In this document: piece by piece, positions 15,838 to 25,081 of the stretch | How positions within the stretch are numbered: position 1 is the stretch's first letter | How the letters are laid out: the number at the start of each line of letters is the position of its first letter | Assembly (NCBI RefSeq): GCF_007995155.1 | Contig: NZ_CP042593.1 | Location: forward strand, 3,948,001-4,012,000 | Length of the DNA: 64,000 bases | Reading direction: 5' to 3' | Origin: Cytobacillus dafuensis | GTDB taxonomy: Bacteria > Bacillota > Bacilli > Bacillales > Cytobacillaceae | The notes under the pieces: model-generated | The model's database searches: none | Told to the model about the DNA's origin: nothing | The model's input: only the letters and a program-made list of their open reading frames with translations | Translations under genes and position numbers: made by a program

Positions 15838-16953
15838 TTAGTTTTCAAATGCTTGTTCAACAGAAACATAATCGTAACCAAGGTCTCTAGCAACTGCTTG
15901 GTATGTAATGTGACCATTCAATACGTTTACGCCAAGCTTTAAGGATGGGTTGTCTTCAATTGCTTTCTTAACACCCTTATTAGCAATTTGTAATGCATAA
16001 TTAATGGTTACATTCGTAAGAGCAATTGTAGATGTTCTTGGAACAGCACCAGGCATATTCGCCACTGCGTAATGAACAACTCCATGCTTTTCATAAGTTG
16101 GATTATCATGAGTTGTAATATGGTCAACCGTTTCAAAAATACCACCTTGGTCGACAGCCACATCAATAACAACTGAGCCAGGAGCCATTTCCTTTACCAT
16201 TTCCTCTGTAACCAATTTCGGTGCTTTTGCACCAGGAATTAGAACAGCACCGATGACTAAATCGCTTTCTTTCACAGCTTGTGCAATATTGAATGGATTT
16301 GACATTAATGTTTGAATGCTGTTTCCGAAAATATCATCTAATTGACGAAGACGTTCAGGACTAAGGTCAATGATTGTTACATCTGCACCAAGACCGATGG
16401 CCATTTTCGCAGCATTGATCCCAACTACTCCTCCACCAACAATGGTTACTTTTCCGCGTGAAACACCTGGAACTCCAGCTAGCAAAATGCCTTTTCCGCC
16501 ATTTGTTTTTTGTAAGAATTGCGCGCCAATTTGAGTTGCCATTCGGCCTGCTACTTCACTCATTGGTGTAAGTAATGGCAATGTACGATTTACTTCTACC
16601 GTTTCGTAAGCAATAGCTGTAACACCCTTCTCCTTTAATGCTTTTGCTAATTCAGGCTCTGCAGCTAAATGCAAGTATGTGAATAATACTAATCCATCAC
16701 GGAAATATGTATATTCAGACTCAAGAGGTTCTTTAACCTTCATGACCATTTCTGCTGCCCATGCTTCTGCAGCTGTAGGAACGATTTCTGCTCCAACCTC
16801 TTTATAATTTTCGTCTGTGAACCCGCTTCCAATACCTGCACCAGATTCAACTAAAACTTGATGCCCAGCTTTTACAAGTGTATACACACTAGCTGGGGTC
16901 GCAGCTACTCGGTTTTCATTGTTCTTTATTTCCTTAGGTACTCCAATGATCAT
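15838..16953 (-). CDS. ald: Alanine dehydrogenase
   Basis: An NAD-dependent enzyme interconverting L-alanine and pyruvate plus ammonia in the cytoplasm, 371 residues. The N-terminal domain carries the substrate lysine in M-K-V-K-E-P-L near residue 74 and the catalytic histidine in T-Y-L-H-L-A near 96. The Rossmann fold G-G-G-V-V-G motif is at about 173-178, followed by the D-L-S-P loop of the nucleotide-binding strand. [11 protein letters not shown] near residue 300 is a family hallmark. In B. subtilis ald is needed for normal sporulation. AAAGGGG lies upstream of the start. No terminator is obvious before the proS leader; the gene appears to be transcribed alone. Confidence 0.95.
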   Translation of the reverse strand: MIIGVPKEIKNNENRVAATPASVYTLVKAGHQVLVESGAGIGSGFTDENYKEVGAEIVPTAAEAWAAEMVMKVKEPLESEYTYFRDGLVLFTYLHLAAEPELAKALKEKGVTAIAYETVEVNRTLPLLTPMSEVAGRMATQIGAQFLQKTNGGKGILLAGVPGVSRGKVTIVGGGVVGINAAKMAIGLGADVTIIDLSPERLRQLDDIFGNSIQTLMSNPFNIAQAVKESDLVIGAVLIPGAKAPKLVTEEMVKEMAPGSVVIDVAVDQGGIFETVDHITTHDNPTYEKHGVVHYAVANMPGAVPRTSTIALTNVTINYALQIANKGVKKAIEDNPSLKLGVNVLNGHITYQAVARDLGYDYVSVEQAFEN

Positions 16954-17219
16954 TCCAATTATCCCCTTTCCAAACTATTCCTAATTATTATTATAATTAA
17001 AGCTATCCTAAGTATAATTATTGAAATAGGAATAATCAACATGAATTAAATAACCTATAAGGAACTTTGTCATGATTTGACGATTAATACTCAAAACGAC
17101 AGATTCAAGAAAACTTGTAATAAATCCACTTTCTTTGCCGAATAGAAACTTGTTTTGTCATATGGGAAGGAATCCGATATTCAAAGGAGAATTCCACTGT
17201 TAATAAGGAGGGGATCAGT

Positions 17220-17747
17220 ATGAATACAAGTGCTGTTGCAAAGTTGTTAGGGGTTTCGCCGAGCACGGTGCAGCGTTGGGTACGACAACTGGAGCTCCAA
17301 ATGGAACGGAATGAACTTGGCCATTATTTATTCACAGAGGAAGATATTCACTTGCTCAAACAGGTTCAGGAGCAGCTTAATAAGGGCATTATCCTGCAGG
17401 ATGTATCCATTACCGACAAAAAAGCTAGGAGAGGAACAATGAACGCATCTGTAAGTATACACGATCAGGCAACTGAAAAGATTCTAAAGAAATTGGAAGA
17501 ATTAGAGCAAAGAATAAATGGAAAAGCGGATGATGTTGTATCCTATCAGCTTTTGCAGCACCGACGGGAAATCGAGGATCTCCAAGCAGAGCTTATCCAG
17601 CTAAATGAGCGGATAGAAAAACTTGAAGCAAGACATGACTTTACTAAGAAAAACATCCCTGCGGAAAATTTGTTTGTTTTCGAAAAGGAACTTCCAAGGA
17701 AAAAAATGAAGAAGAAAAATATTATTACAACATTGTTTGGGTTTTAA
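17220..17747 (+). CDS. racA: Chromosome-anchoring protein RacA
   Basis: A 175-residue protein with an N-terminal MerR-like helix-turn-helix (residues 3-45) containing V-S-P-S-T-V-Q-R-W-V. It is followed by a linker, a long Glu/Lys/Leu coiled coil (about 85-140) and a basic C-terminal tail (K-K-M-K-K-K) near residue 165. This is the layout of RacA, which binds centromere-like sites and tethers the origin region to the pole through DivIVA during asymmetric division. The opening residues closely follow B. subtilis RacA. GGAGGGG precedes the ATG at good spacing. The upstream 266 bp contain a few TTTGTC half-sites that might be Spo0A-related, but none is convincing. Confidence 0.88.
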   Translation: MNTSAVAKLLGVSPSTVQRWVRQLELQMERNELGHYLFTEEDIHLLKQVQEQLNKGIILQDVSITDKKARRGTMNASVSIHDQATEKILKKLEELEQRINGKADDVVSYQLLQHRREIEDLQAELIQLNERIEKLEARHDFTKKNIPAENLFVFEKELPRKKMKKKNIITTLFGF

Positions 17748-17757
17748 TTAGAAAAAC

Positions 17758-17796
17758 ATAAAGCAGCTTCGATTGGATTCCGAAGCTGCTTTTTTA
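17758..17796. terminator. Shared terminator of racA and yuiF
   Basis: AAGCAGCTTCG / CGAAGCTGCTT followed by T; it lies between two convergent genes. Confidence 0.85.
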
Positions 17797-17799
17797 CTA

Positions 17800-19113
17800 T
17801 TATAGAATCATTGCGGCTATCCAGCCAAATAGAATGAGCGGGATATTGTAATGAAGAAAAGTAGGTACACATGTATCCCAAATATGATTATGCTGCCCGT
17901 CCACATTAAGCCCGGCTGTTGGCCCTAAGGTACTATCTGAAGCTGGTGAACCCGCATCACCAAGTGCGGCAGCAGTTCCTACTAGAGCAATGGTCGCCAT
18001 TGGACTAAAGCCAAGTTCCAATGATAATGGAACAAAAATCGTAGCAATGATTGGTATCGTCGAAAAGGAAGAACCAATTCCCATTGTCACTAAAAGTCCA
18101 ACGATAAGCATGAGAAGTGCAGCAAGCGACTTATTGTCTCCGATAATTCCCGCTACCTGCTCAACAAGCTTGTCTACATCACCGGTTGCTTTTAATACTT
18201 CTGCAAATCCGAATGCAGCAAGCATGACAAAACCGATAAAGGCCATCATTTTCATACCATCTGTTAAAAGCTGATCAGCTTCCCGCCATTTCACAGCTCC
18301 GCTTAAATAAATCACAAGAATACCTGTCATTGCACCAAAAATCATAGAGTCCAGTTGGATTTGTACATATAGTGCAGCAACAATCGAAATGAGTGAAAAA
18401 ACGATGCTAACCTTTGAATAATGTGTTTTTTCCATTTTTATTACATTATGCTGTTTATACGTTCTTGTTTTTCGATATGAGAAAAATATCGCGAATAGTA
18501 AACCAAGTATTAGTCCAGCTGTTGGGATAAGCATCGCCCTTGGAATATCGGCAGGATCAACCACAAGTCCACTACTGGTCATATTATCAGCTAAGATTTC
18601 ATGAAATATTTTACCGAAACCTGCTGGAAGAAGAATATAAGGAGCTGTTAAGCCAAAAGTTAATACCGAAGCTATTAACCGGCGATCTATACCAAATTCA
18701 TTTATCACTATTAATAATGGTGGAATTAGAATTGGAATAAAGGCAATATGAATTGGAATTACATTTTGAGAAAAACATGACATGATTAAAATAGAAAAAA
18801 TAATAAGTGCTTTTGATAGACCCTTCGCCTTCGTTTCTCCATCCTTATTAACCTTTTGAAGAATCCATTCAACGATTAAGTTAGGAAGCCCTGTTCTAGA
18901 TAAAGCAATGGCATAGCCACCTAATAAAGCATAGCTCATTGCAACCTCAGCACTTCCACCTAGACCATTAGAAAAAACCTCGATTGTTTTGTGAATACCT
19001 AATCCGCCAGACAAGCCTCCCACAAGCGCACCCACAATTAATGCAAATACGACATTAACCCTTAGAAGACTAAGTATAAGCATTGTGAAAACTGCTAGAA
19101 CAACAGCATTCAT
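17800..19113 (-). CDS. yuiF: YuiF-like Na+/H+ (or amino acid/H+) antiporter family protein
   Basis: A 437-residue integral membrane protein with about 11-12 hydrophobic segments in the NhaC/YuiF part of the ion transporter superfamily. It shows the duplicated discontinuous-helix pattern: S-C-F-S-Q-N-V-I-P-I-H near residue 113 and G-D-A-G-S-P-A-S-D-S-T-L-G-P-T near residue 388. The Ser/Thr/Asp-rich second motif is typical of Na+-coupled exchangers. Substrate cannot be read from sequence: Na+/H+ exchange is the family annotation, amino acid transport is an alternative. The order yuiF-pepA-yuiD-yuiC-yuiB matches B. subtilis. It converges on racA. Confidence 0.82.
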   Translation of the reverse strand: MNAVVLAVFTMLILSLLRVNVVFALIVGALVGGLSGGLGIHKTIEVFSNGLGGSAEVAMSYALLGGYAIALSRTGLPNLIVEWILQKVNKDGETKAKGLSKALIIFSILIMSCFSQNVIPIHIAFIPILIPPLLIVINEFGIDRRLIASVLTFGLTAPYILLPAGFGKIFHEILADNMTSSGLVVDPADIPRAMLIPTAGLILGLLFAIFFSYRKTRTYKQHNVIKMEKTHYSKVSIVFSLISIVAALYVQIQLDSMIFGAMTGILVIYLSGAVKWREADQLLTDGMKMMAFIGFVMLAAFGFAEVLKATGDVDKLVEQVAGIIGDNKSLAALLMLIVGLLVTMGIGSSFSTIPIIATIFVPLSLELGFSPMATIALVGTAAALGDAGSPASDSTLGPTAGLNVDGQHNHIWDTCVPTFLHYNIPLILFGWIAAMIL

Positions 19114-19220
19114 GATGAAAATCCTCTCTTTCTCATTGCTTTATTATGCTAAATTGGTAGAGAACTAAAACATAGATATAAAACTATCATATATTATGTT
19201 TTTCTGTCAAATATTTTTCA

Positions 19221-19252
19221 AAAGAAAAAGCCCTGGAAAATTCCAGGACCTT
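19221..19252 (-). terminator. Terminator of pepA
   Basis: GTCCTGGAA / TTCCAGGGC followed on the minus strand by T-rich sequence, just after the pepA stop. Confidence 0.8.
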
Positions 19253-19266
19253 TTCTATTATTTTTC

Positions 19267-20766
19267 TTAAGCATCAAATCTTTCAACAAGTAATGCAAGC
19301 GTTCGAACCATGACACCTGTAGCGCCTGATGGTCCTAGATCATGCTCTTTGCGAGTTGTAGCAGTTCCTGCAATGTCAAGGTGAACCCATGGAGTTACCT
19401 CAGCAAATTCTCCTACGAACGCACCTCCCATAATGGCATGGCCCTCACGTCCTGGGGAATTGTTTAGATCAGCAATTTTACTGCCTCTGACTCTTTGTTT
19501 GTCTTTCTCAAATAAAGGCAAGCGCCAGATTGGTTCTCCAGCTTCATAGGAAGCTTCAAGAACTTGCTCCCATAATGCCTCATTATTTGTTAAGGCACCT
19601 GTTGTGTCGTTTCCAAGTGCTACAATGACACCACCAGTTAAGGTAGCCACATCAACCAGATAATTTGCCCCATGATGTTTAGCATATGTAACAGCATCCG
19701 CTAGTGCAAGACGTCCTTCTGCATCCGTATTCAAAACTTCAATTGTTTTTCCGCTCATGGAAGTAATGACATCGTCAGGCTTAAGAGCATTGCCGCTTAC
19801 CATATTATCAGTCGAAGGAATAACCGCAACGACGTTTTGTTCTGGTCTTAGCTCACCAATAATCTCCATTGCGCCAAGAACTGCTGCCGCACCACCCATG
19901 TCCGTTTTCATCCCAACAATTCCATCTTTCGTCTTTAATGAGTAGCCGCCTGTATCAAATGTAATTCCTTTTCCGACTAAACCAATGACGTCTTTCCATT
20001 CTTTTTTTCCTTGGTATTTAAGCACAATCATTTTTGGCGGTTCAGTTGATCCTTGATTGACAGCTAATAACGCTCCCATGCCAAGCTTAATCATATCTTC
20101 CTTTTCAAGAATTTCCGCTTCAAAGTTATATTTGGCTGCAAGTTCTTTCGCATAGTTGGCCATATCGGTTGCTGTAAGCATATTTCCAGGAAGATTCACA
20201 AGTGTACGAGCAGAGTTTGTTCCTTTTCCATATGCATATCCTACCGTTAACGCCGCATTTACATCTTCTTCCTCTGTTAATTCACAATAAACTGAAATAG
20301 ATTTAATTGACTTCTCATGTTCACTGAACTTTTGTTTATAACCTTCGAAACAATAGGTAGACAACGCATACGCTTCACTTACAGCATGTGCTGCATCCAA
20401 GGCATCAATATCTTCATTTACAAAAGAATCTAAGTAGATGGCTGCATCTTGAATCTTTGCAGCTTTTACAGCTTTAAAGGTTTTTCCTAAAGCTTCACGT
20501 AACACTTCAAAGGAGTAATCCTTCTCACGGCCAAGCCCGACAACAAATAATCTCTTTGCTCCAATTTTTCCAAAGGTATGTACTTTTGATACCGATTTCT
20601 TCTTTGCAGAAAGATCCCCGCTTTTTACAAGCTCTGTTAATTGGCCATCAAATTGTTTATCCACATTAGCTAGAGTGCCTTCAAATTTATTAGGCTTTTC
20701 GAAAATACCTAGGATCAGACAATCATGCTCATTCGAGTAGTTCATATCTTTTATTACCTTAAACAT
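19267..20766 (-). CDS. pepA: Leucyl aminopeptidase (cytosol aminopeptidase, M17)
   Basis: A 499-residue M17 dimetal aminopeptidase that removes N-terminal residues from peptides in the cytoplasm. The family signature N-T-D-A-E-G-R-L lies near residue 345. The metal-ligand lysine and aspartate segments [10 protein letters not shown] and K-T-D-M-G-G-A lie at about 265-290. The N-terminal macrodomain-like part spans roughly residues 1-160. Length and start agree with B. subtilis PepA (YuiE); GGGGGTGAAG precedes the ATG. It is apparently monocistronic, with its own terminator. A two-hairpin repeat element lies 77 bp upstream of its start. Confidence 0.93.
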   Translation of the reverse strand: MFKVIKDMNYSNEHDCLILGIFEKPNKFEGTLANVDKQFDGQLTELVKSGDLSAKKKSVSKVHTFGKIGAKRLFVVGLGREKDYSFEVLREALGKTFKAVKAAKIQDAAIYLDSFVNEDIDALDAAHAVSEAYALSTYCFEGYKQKFSEHEKSIKSISVYCELTEEEDVNAALTVGYAYGKGTNSARTLVNLPGNMLTATDMANYAKELAAKYNFEAEILEKEDMIKLGMGALLAVNQGSTEPPKMIVLKYQGKKEWKDVIGLVGKGITFDTGGYSLKTKDGIVGMKTDMGGAAAVLGAMEIIGELRPEQNVVAVIPSTDNMVSGNALKPDDVITSMSGKTIEVLNTDAEGRLALADAVTYAKHHGANYLVDVATLTGGVIVALGNDTTGALTNNEALWEQVLEASYEAGEPIWRLPLFEKDKQRVRGSKIADLNNSPGREGHAIMGGAFVGEFAEVTPWVHLDIAGTATTRKEHDLGPSGATGVMVRTLALLVERFDA

Positions 20767-20842
20767 TGCTTCACCCCCATAATAGATGTTCTCATTATAT
20801 CGGAAAAAGGGAAATATTTCGACGGTCTAATCATTAAGATAT

Positions 20843-21116
20843 AAAGTGAAACTTCAATCAGTGGGGGTTTTTCGACGCACAGGACGTGCTAGTGCCGACG
20901 TTGCCACAGGACGTGGCGTTCTTAGTCGACCTTCATCCCCCACTGATTGTTAGTTGAACCAATCACGCTCAGAACGCCACGTCCTGTGGCTTTCGCCTGA
21001 CTAGGACATCCTGTCCGTCGTCGGGCTTATACGGGCTGTTGATCCCCCACTTAGAAATTTTTTCTTAACTCAACTTCTTGAAGTGGGGGTCTTACAGCCC
21101 GTTAATCTGCGATAAA
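20843..21116. mobile_element. Two-hairpin palindromic element, copy 2 (274 bp)
   Basis: Same ends and same architecture as copy 1. Left arms are 20855-20867 with 20937-20949, right arms 21032-21052 with 21081-21101. Compared with copy 1 both outer stems carry compensatory changes: CCATC/GATGG becomes CAATC/GATTG, and GGGCAG/CTGCCC becomes GGGCTG/CAGCCC. Two double mini-hairpin modules lie inside (20877-20917 and 20976-21016). There is no coding capacity. It is the main content of the pepA-yuiD gap together with the tandem array that follows. Confidence 0.72.
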
Positions 21117-21191
21117 TATAATTTAGGCATTTTCGGAAGAGATAAAACTTCTTCAAAGGGAACATGATTGAGAAGATCGAATTGGTGGGGT

Positions 21192-21429
21192 TCTCCATTT
21201 TACAGTCACATTGAACTCTTCTTTGTGACCGAATTGTTGGAGGTTTCCTTTTTACGGTCACATTGAACTCTTCTTTGTGACCGGATTGTTGGAGGTTTCC
21301 TTTTTACGGTCACATTGAACTCTTCTTTGTGACCGGATTGTTGGAGGTTTCCTTTTTACGGTCACATTGAACTCTTCTTTGTGACCGGATTGTTGGAGGT
21401 TTCCTTTTTACGGTCACATTGAACTCTTA
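21192..21429. repeat. 52-bp tandem repeat array 1
   Basis: Units begin at 21192, 21244, 21296, 21348 and 21400 (the last is partial), exactly 52 bp apart. Units 2-4 are identical over most of their length; the first is diverged at its start. Each unit contains an inverted repeat GGTCACA / TGTGACC spaced 13 nt, then ATTGTTGGAGG. There is no reading frame and no spacer diversity. Confidence 0.9.
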
Positions 21430-21598
21430 TATGTTAAAGTCTTTAAAAAACATTGCACTATCACAGATTTATTATTATCATCTTAACAAAAGGACTTGGG
21501 TCTTAATACTGTAATCGCATAAAGGCAAAAGGCATTTTCCTTTACCTAATGCTGATATGCTGTAGTGAATGATTCTTATACATAAAGGTGGTTAATCC

Positions 21599-22075
21599 AT
21601 GCAATTATTATTGAATTTCCCTCTTTGGGCTGCCATTGCAGCTATCTTATTTGCGCAATTTGTGAAAGTACCAATCCATTTCATCGCTACAAAGAAACTA
21701 AATTGGTCATTGCTTACTAGCACAGGGGGAATGCCAAGCTCTCACTCGGCAGCAGTTACAGCCCTTTCAACTGGCGTTGCTTTAGAAACAGGCTTAGATT
21801 CGGCAGTGTTCGCTGTATCAGCTGTGTTTGCCATCATTACAATGTTTGATGCAACTGGGGTAAGAAGACAAGCAGGAGAACAAGCAATCGTATTAAATCA
21901 ATTAGTCTCTGACTTTAATCGTTTTGTTGAAGAAGCAAAGATGTGGCAGAAAAAAGCAGTACAAGAAAGACGGAAGGAGTTAAAAGAATTGCTCGGCCAC
22001 AAGCCAATCGAAGTGTTTTTTGGCGGATTAACAGGAATTCTTTTAACGCTTGGTCTTCATGTTCTTGTTTCATGA
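21599..22075 (+). CDS. yuiD: YuiD-like divergent PAP2 family membrane protein (DUF212)
   Basis: A 158-residue protein with three or four membrane segments and the sequence G-M-P-S-S-H-S-A-A-V near residue 45, matching the core of the PAP2 phosphatase signature. The rest of that signature is degenerate, hence the term divergent PAP2. A later F-D-A-T-G-V-R-R-Q-A-G-E-Q motif is typical of the DUF212 family. A charged helix at about 100-135 is probably cytoplasmic. Substrate unknown; a lipid-phosphate phosphatase role is only a family-based guess. AAAGGTGG precedes the ATG. The next gene starts 31 bp downstream, so the two may form an operon. Confidence 0.85.
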   Translation: MQLLLNFPLWAAIAAILFAQFVKVPIHFIATKKLNWSLLTSTGGMPSSHSAAVTALSTGVALETGLDSAVFAVSAVFAIITMFDATGVRRQAGEQAIVLNQLVSDFNRFVEEAKMWQKKAVQERRKELKELLGHKPIEVFFGGLTGILLTLGLHVLVS

Positions 22076-22105
22076 TAATTTCGGAACTAAAAAGGGGGGA
22101 ATGGA

Positions 22106-22891
22106 TTGAAAATCGTATCGATCTGTCCTAGTAATACTGAAATAATCGAATATTTGGGACTTACTGACCTTCTTATAGGTGTGGATGATTACTCTGATTG
22201 GCCTGAACAAATTAAGCATCTTCCTCGCCTTGGACCGGATTTATCCATTCATATGGATAAGATAGAGGCACTGCGTCCAGATCTAGTAATTGCTTCATTA
22301 AGTGTACCAGGGATGGAAAAAAACATCGAAGAATTGGTCAAAAGGAATATTCCCCATATCACCTTAAATCCTCAAAGCCTAACAGATATCGAAAGTGACT
22401 TAATTAAAACCGCAAATGCATTAGGGCAACCTGAAGCAGGAAAAAAGGCAGCAGTGAATTTCCGTTCAAAAATCGAAGGCTTGAAGTCAATTGCAGCAAA
22501 AATTGAGAAAAAGCCTACACTTTATTGGGAATGGTGGCCTAAACCAGTCTTTACTCCAGGAGAAGTAAATTGGCTTACAGAAATTAGTGAGCTTGCTGGA
22601 GCTACTAACTTATTTAAGGATGTTGCCCTTGCAAGCGTACAAACGGATTGGGATGATGTATATTCCAGACAACCTGATTATATTTGCCTAGCATGGGTTG
22701 GTGTAAGAAAGGAAAAAGTCAAACCGGATATTGTTCTAAAAAGACCGAATTGGGATCAAATGAAAGCCGTTAAAAACAACAACATTCTTGTCCTAGAAGA
22801 AGAGCTTTATTGCAGACCCTCTCCACGGTTAATTGAAGGCGCTGTTAGACTTGCGAAGCAAATCCACCCTGATGCCTTTGCTTCGTTCTAG
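22106..22891 (+). CDS. BtuF-like periplasmic-binding-fold protein without signal peptide
   Basis: A 261-residue protein of the helical-backbone substrate-binding family (BtuF/FhuD type, often annotated as cobalamin-binding). It opens directly with the first strand (K-I-V-S-I-C-P-S-N-T-E-I) and has no signal peptide or lipobox, so it should be cytoplasmic, unlike a classical transporter component. The long central helix region is about residues 95-135, and the W-E-W-W-P-K-P-V-F-T-P-G segment marks the second lobe. No permease or ATPase gene is adjacent. The start is TTG at 22106 after AAAGGGGGG; the ATG at 22101 is out of frame. Ligand unknown; cobalamin or another corrinoid is possible. Confidence 0.75.
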   Translation: MKIVSICPSNTEIIEYLGLTDLLIGVDDYSDWPEQIKHLPRLGPDLSIHMDKIEALRPDLVIASLSVPGMEKNIEELVKRNIPHITLNPQSLTDIESDLIKTANALGQPEAGKKAAVNFRSKIEGLKSIAAKIEKKPTLYWEWWPKPVFTPGEVNWLTEISELAGATNLFKDVALASVQTDWDDVYSRQPDYICLAWVGVRKEKVKPDIVLKRPNWDQMKAVKNNNILVLEEELYCRPSPRLIEGAVRLAKQIHPDAFASF

Positions 22892-22933
22892 TGGATGGAG
22901 ACCAGATTCTTCAGTGAGTAAAATATCATGAAT

Positions 22934-22980
22934 AAAAGACAGGCAAATCCATTTTTCGGATTTGCCTGTCCTTTTATTTT
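22934..22980. terminator. Shared terminator between the BtuF-like gene and yuiC
   Basis: AAAAGACAGGCAAATCC / GGATTTGCCTGTCCTTTT with T tracts on both strands. The yuiC stop codon lies inside it. Confidence 0.85.
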
Positions 22981-23690
22981 CGTTCTGAATTTATATATTG
23001 TTGACGAAATACTTGCATGGATTCTGCCTCGTTTAATGCAAGTAATTCTTCTTCTGTAATGGAGCCGTCTCCCATTTCAACGACATAGACATCGAGTGTT
23101 TTTTTGCCCCATTGATTATAAACATCATCTACTGTCTCATAATAAAGATCTACTTTATTCCCTTTAATCGCTCCGCCTTTATCTGCTACAACACCATAGC
23201 CATAATCCGGTATAAAAAGGATTGTACCAAGCGGGAACACATTAAGATCTGCCGCTACTGTTGAATATAAATCTCTTTTCACCTTTACACCTGAATATGT
23301 AATACCGAATCCTGGGTGTCCAGGATTTTTACCTGTCGATTCGTAATAGGCAGTATATCCTGTTGCTGTCACTCTTCTAACGGGATATTTTGTCCAATCA
23401 ATGGCATCTTCTAATTTAGGGGGCTGTCCAGTCACGGCCAGACTTGATGAAATCTTTAAGTCGGAATTAGTTAATTCCTTTAAATATTTAAAGGCAATCC
23501 CAACTGTCTTAAAGGAATGATCGAAAAAGCCATCATCCTCATTCTTGTCTCGCTGTAAATCATCTTTATTTAAATAATTTGCAAAAGATTTTGCTTGAAC
23601 CCCAGAAATAGATTGAAAGGTTGTAAACAATGCAGCCAAAAATAGAAGTGACATTATTATTCGTCTTGTCCAATTTTTTATTTTACTCAT
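22974..23690 (-). CDS. yuiC: YuiC-like 3D-domain cell-wall protein
   Basis: A 238-residue secreted or membrane-anchored protein. Residues 8-28 form a signal/anchor after a basic start. Residues about 100-215 make a 3D domain, a double-psi barrel related to MltA-type lytic transglycosylases. The Asp residues that name the domain are visible in [18 protein letters not shown] and K-V-D-L-Y-Y. YuiC of B. subtilis belongs to the Sps group of stationary-phase muralytic proteins; cleavage of peptidoglycan is inferred by family. A Glu-rich C-terminal tail (E-E-E-L-L-A-L-N-E) follows. Convergent with the BtuF-like gene. Confidence 0.87.
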   Translation of the reverse strand: MSKIKNWTRRIIMSLLFLAALFTTFQSISGVQAKSFANYLNKDDLQRDKNEDDGFFDHSFKTVGIAFKYLKELTNSDLKISSSLAVTGQPPKLEDAIDWTKYPVRRVTATGYTAYYESTGKNPGHPGFGITYSGVKVKRDLYSTVAADLNVFPLGTILFIPDYGYGVVADKGGAIKGNKVDLYYETVDDVYNQWGKKTLDVYVVEMGDGSITEEELLALNEAESMQVFRQQYINSERK

Positions 23691-23799
23691 ATTATTATTT
23701 CACTCCTCCCAAGAATATTCATTTCCCAACTTTCAAAGGAATATTCATGATTGGAGAAAAATTAATAATGAATTTTCAAAAAAATGTACATAAAATAAG

Positions 23800-23852
23800 A
23801 AAAACTAGGCATTCTCCCAGTCCTTTTTGGCGAATGCCTAGTTTTTCTTATG
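23800..23852. terminator. Orphan bidirectional terminator between yuiC and yuiB
   Basis: AAAACTAGGCATTC / GAATGCCTAGTTTT with T tracts on both strands. yuiB already has its own terminator at 23932-23962, so this one may mark the end of a short unrecognised transcript on either strand. Confidence 0.7.
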
Positions 23853-23931
23853 CGATTTTATTAGCAGATATTTAATTAAAAAAACACACTTCATTTTAGT
23901 ACATTAATAAACTTAAATCTTCCTTTTAGCT

Positions 23932-23962
23932 AAAAAATCCCTGCTTTAAGCAGAGATTTTAA
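23932..23962 (-). terminator. Terminator of yuiB
   Basis: AAAATCTCTGCTT / AAGCAGGGATTTT followed by T on the minus strand, a few bases after the yuiB stop. Confidence 0.75.
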
Positions 23963-23967
23963 GACAT

Positions 23968-24291
23968 TTAGAACATTTGATATCCTTTTTTACGAAGAAT
24001 TTTAATTACTACCCCAGCAAGGATTGCACCTGCCAACCCGCTGCTTAAAATAAGCACATCTGCTGTTGCAAGCTGTGAAAATTCATGTCCTAAGCTGGAA
24101 AGAGATTCCCCTGTGTTTTGAAAATATTCTATAAAGCGTACCTTATCAATAATCAAAATCGCGATAATCGGATAAATAATCGCCATAACCCAAGACATTC
24201 TTAACAGCATATTTAATATAAAACCGATTCCAAAAAATAATACAAAGAAAAGCAGCATGGAAATAGGCAATACGAAAATAGTCATTGGCAT
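23968..24291 (-). CDS. yuiB: YuiB-like small membrane protein
   Basis: A 107-residue protein with three or four membrane segments (about residues 5-28, 33-50 and 75-97), a short polar loop near 58-75 and a basic C-terminus. Function unknown. Order next to yuiC and length agree with B. subtilis yuiB. GGAGG lies ten bases ahead of the ATG; a second ATG two codons on is also possible. Single gene with its own terminator. Confidence 0.75.
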   Translation of the reverse strand: MPMTIFVLPISMLLFFVLFFGIGFILNMLLRMSWVMAIIYPIIAILIIDKVRFIEYFQNTGESLSSLGHEFSQLATADVLILSSGLAGAILAGVVIKILRKKGYQMF

Positions 24292-24419
24292 TGATTCTGT
24301 TCCTCCCTCAGCACATCAATATTTAGTGTACTGAATGTAAATTATGGAGTCAATTATTTAATTGGAAAACGGGTTTTATGATATTGGGTATCATGCGGTT
24401 TCATTTTAATGAAGTAAGT

Positions 24420-24911
24420 TTATAAAAACAGTTTGTAGGCTGTATATCCGAACTGGTCCCCAGGGTTGATCCCATCAATTAATGGTTTGGCTGATGAATC
24501 TGATCTATGAACTAAAAATTTTAGAAGCACAGAAGCCTCCTCATCTTCTGCCAATACAAATGGATCAATAAATTGTACATCATATAATTCTTTATCTTGT
24601 ACGTGAATGTTCTGTTCTGGTAAGGGTTCTAACAGGAAAAGAATCATATTATCGCTAATTTCTTCTTTTATGACACCTGTACGGAGGCCAATCATCTCTT
24701 TCACTGTACATTTTATTCCTGTTTCCTCCAATACTTCTCGAATTGCTGCATCATCTGCCGTTTCTCCTGGATTGACAAATCCCGCAGGCAAGGACCATTT
24801 TCCCTTTAGTCCCCCGTACTTCTTCTTGACAACAAGCCACTTATTATCTGGGGAGATGACAAGGCCAGAAACGGCGAGCCACACCTTTCCCCTATTTTTT
24901 CTATCCTCCAT
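24420..24911 (-). CDS. NUDIX hydrolase
   Basis: A 163-residue NUDIX-fold hydrolase. The Nudix box is intact: G-F-V-N-P-G-E-T, then the R-E-V-L-E-E-T-G-I block, near residues 53-75, providing the Mg2+-binding glutamates. Such enzymes cleave nucleoside diphosphates linked to another group; the substrate cannot be read from the sequence. The ATG at 24911 is preferred over the upstream in-frame ATG because GGGGG lies seven bases ahead of it and homology to the fold begins shortly after. It stands alone between yuiB and yumB. Confidence 0.85.
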   Translation of the reverse strand: MEDRKNRGKVWLAVSGLVISPDNKWLVVKKKYGGLKGKWSLPAGFVNPGETADDAAIREVLEETGIKCTVKEMIGLRTGVIKEEISDNMILFLLEPLPEQNIHVQDKELYDVQFIDPFVLAEDEEASVLLKFLVHRSDSSAKPLIDGINPGDQFGYTAYKLFL

Positions 24912-25027
24912 AATAATCCCCCAATATTTATAGAATCTATTTTTTAAGTGTAACAAATAACAAACATGGTTTCAGGCTACCATGGAAAATTAATCATTAT
25001 TCATTTATTGTTCAGAGATAAAAAAAA

Positions 25028-25074
25028 GAAAAACTAAGCATTCACTGACTTCGAGAACGCTTAGTTTTTCTAGT
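25028..25074 (-). terminator. Terminator of yumB
   Basis: GAAAAACTAAGC / GCTTAGTTTTTC arms followed by a T-rich run on the minus strand. Confidence 0.8.
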
Positions 25075-25081
25075 AATTTGA

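Noticed and set aside
16954..17219. Spo0A boxes upstream of racA
   Set aside because: Only loose TTTGTC half-sites; no match good enough to list as a feature.
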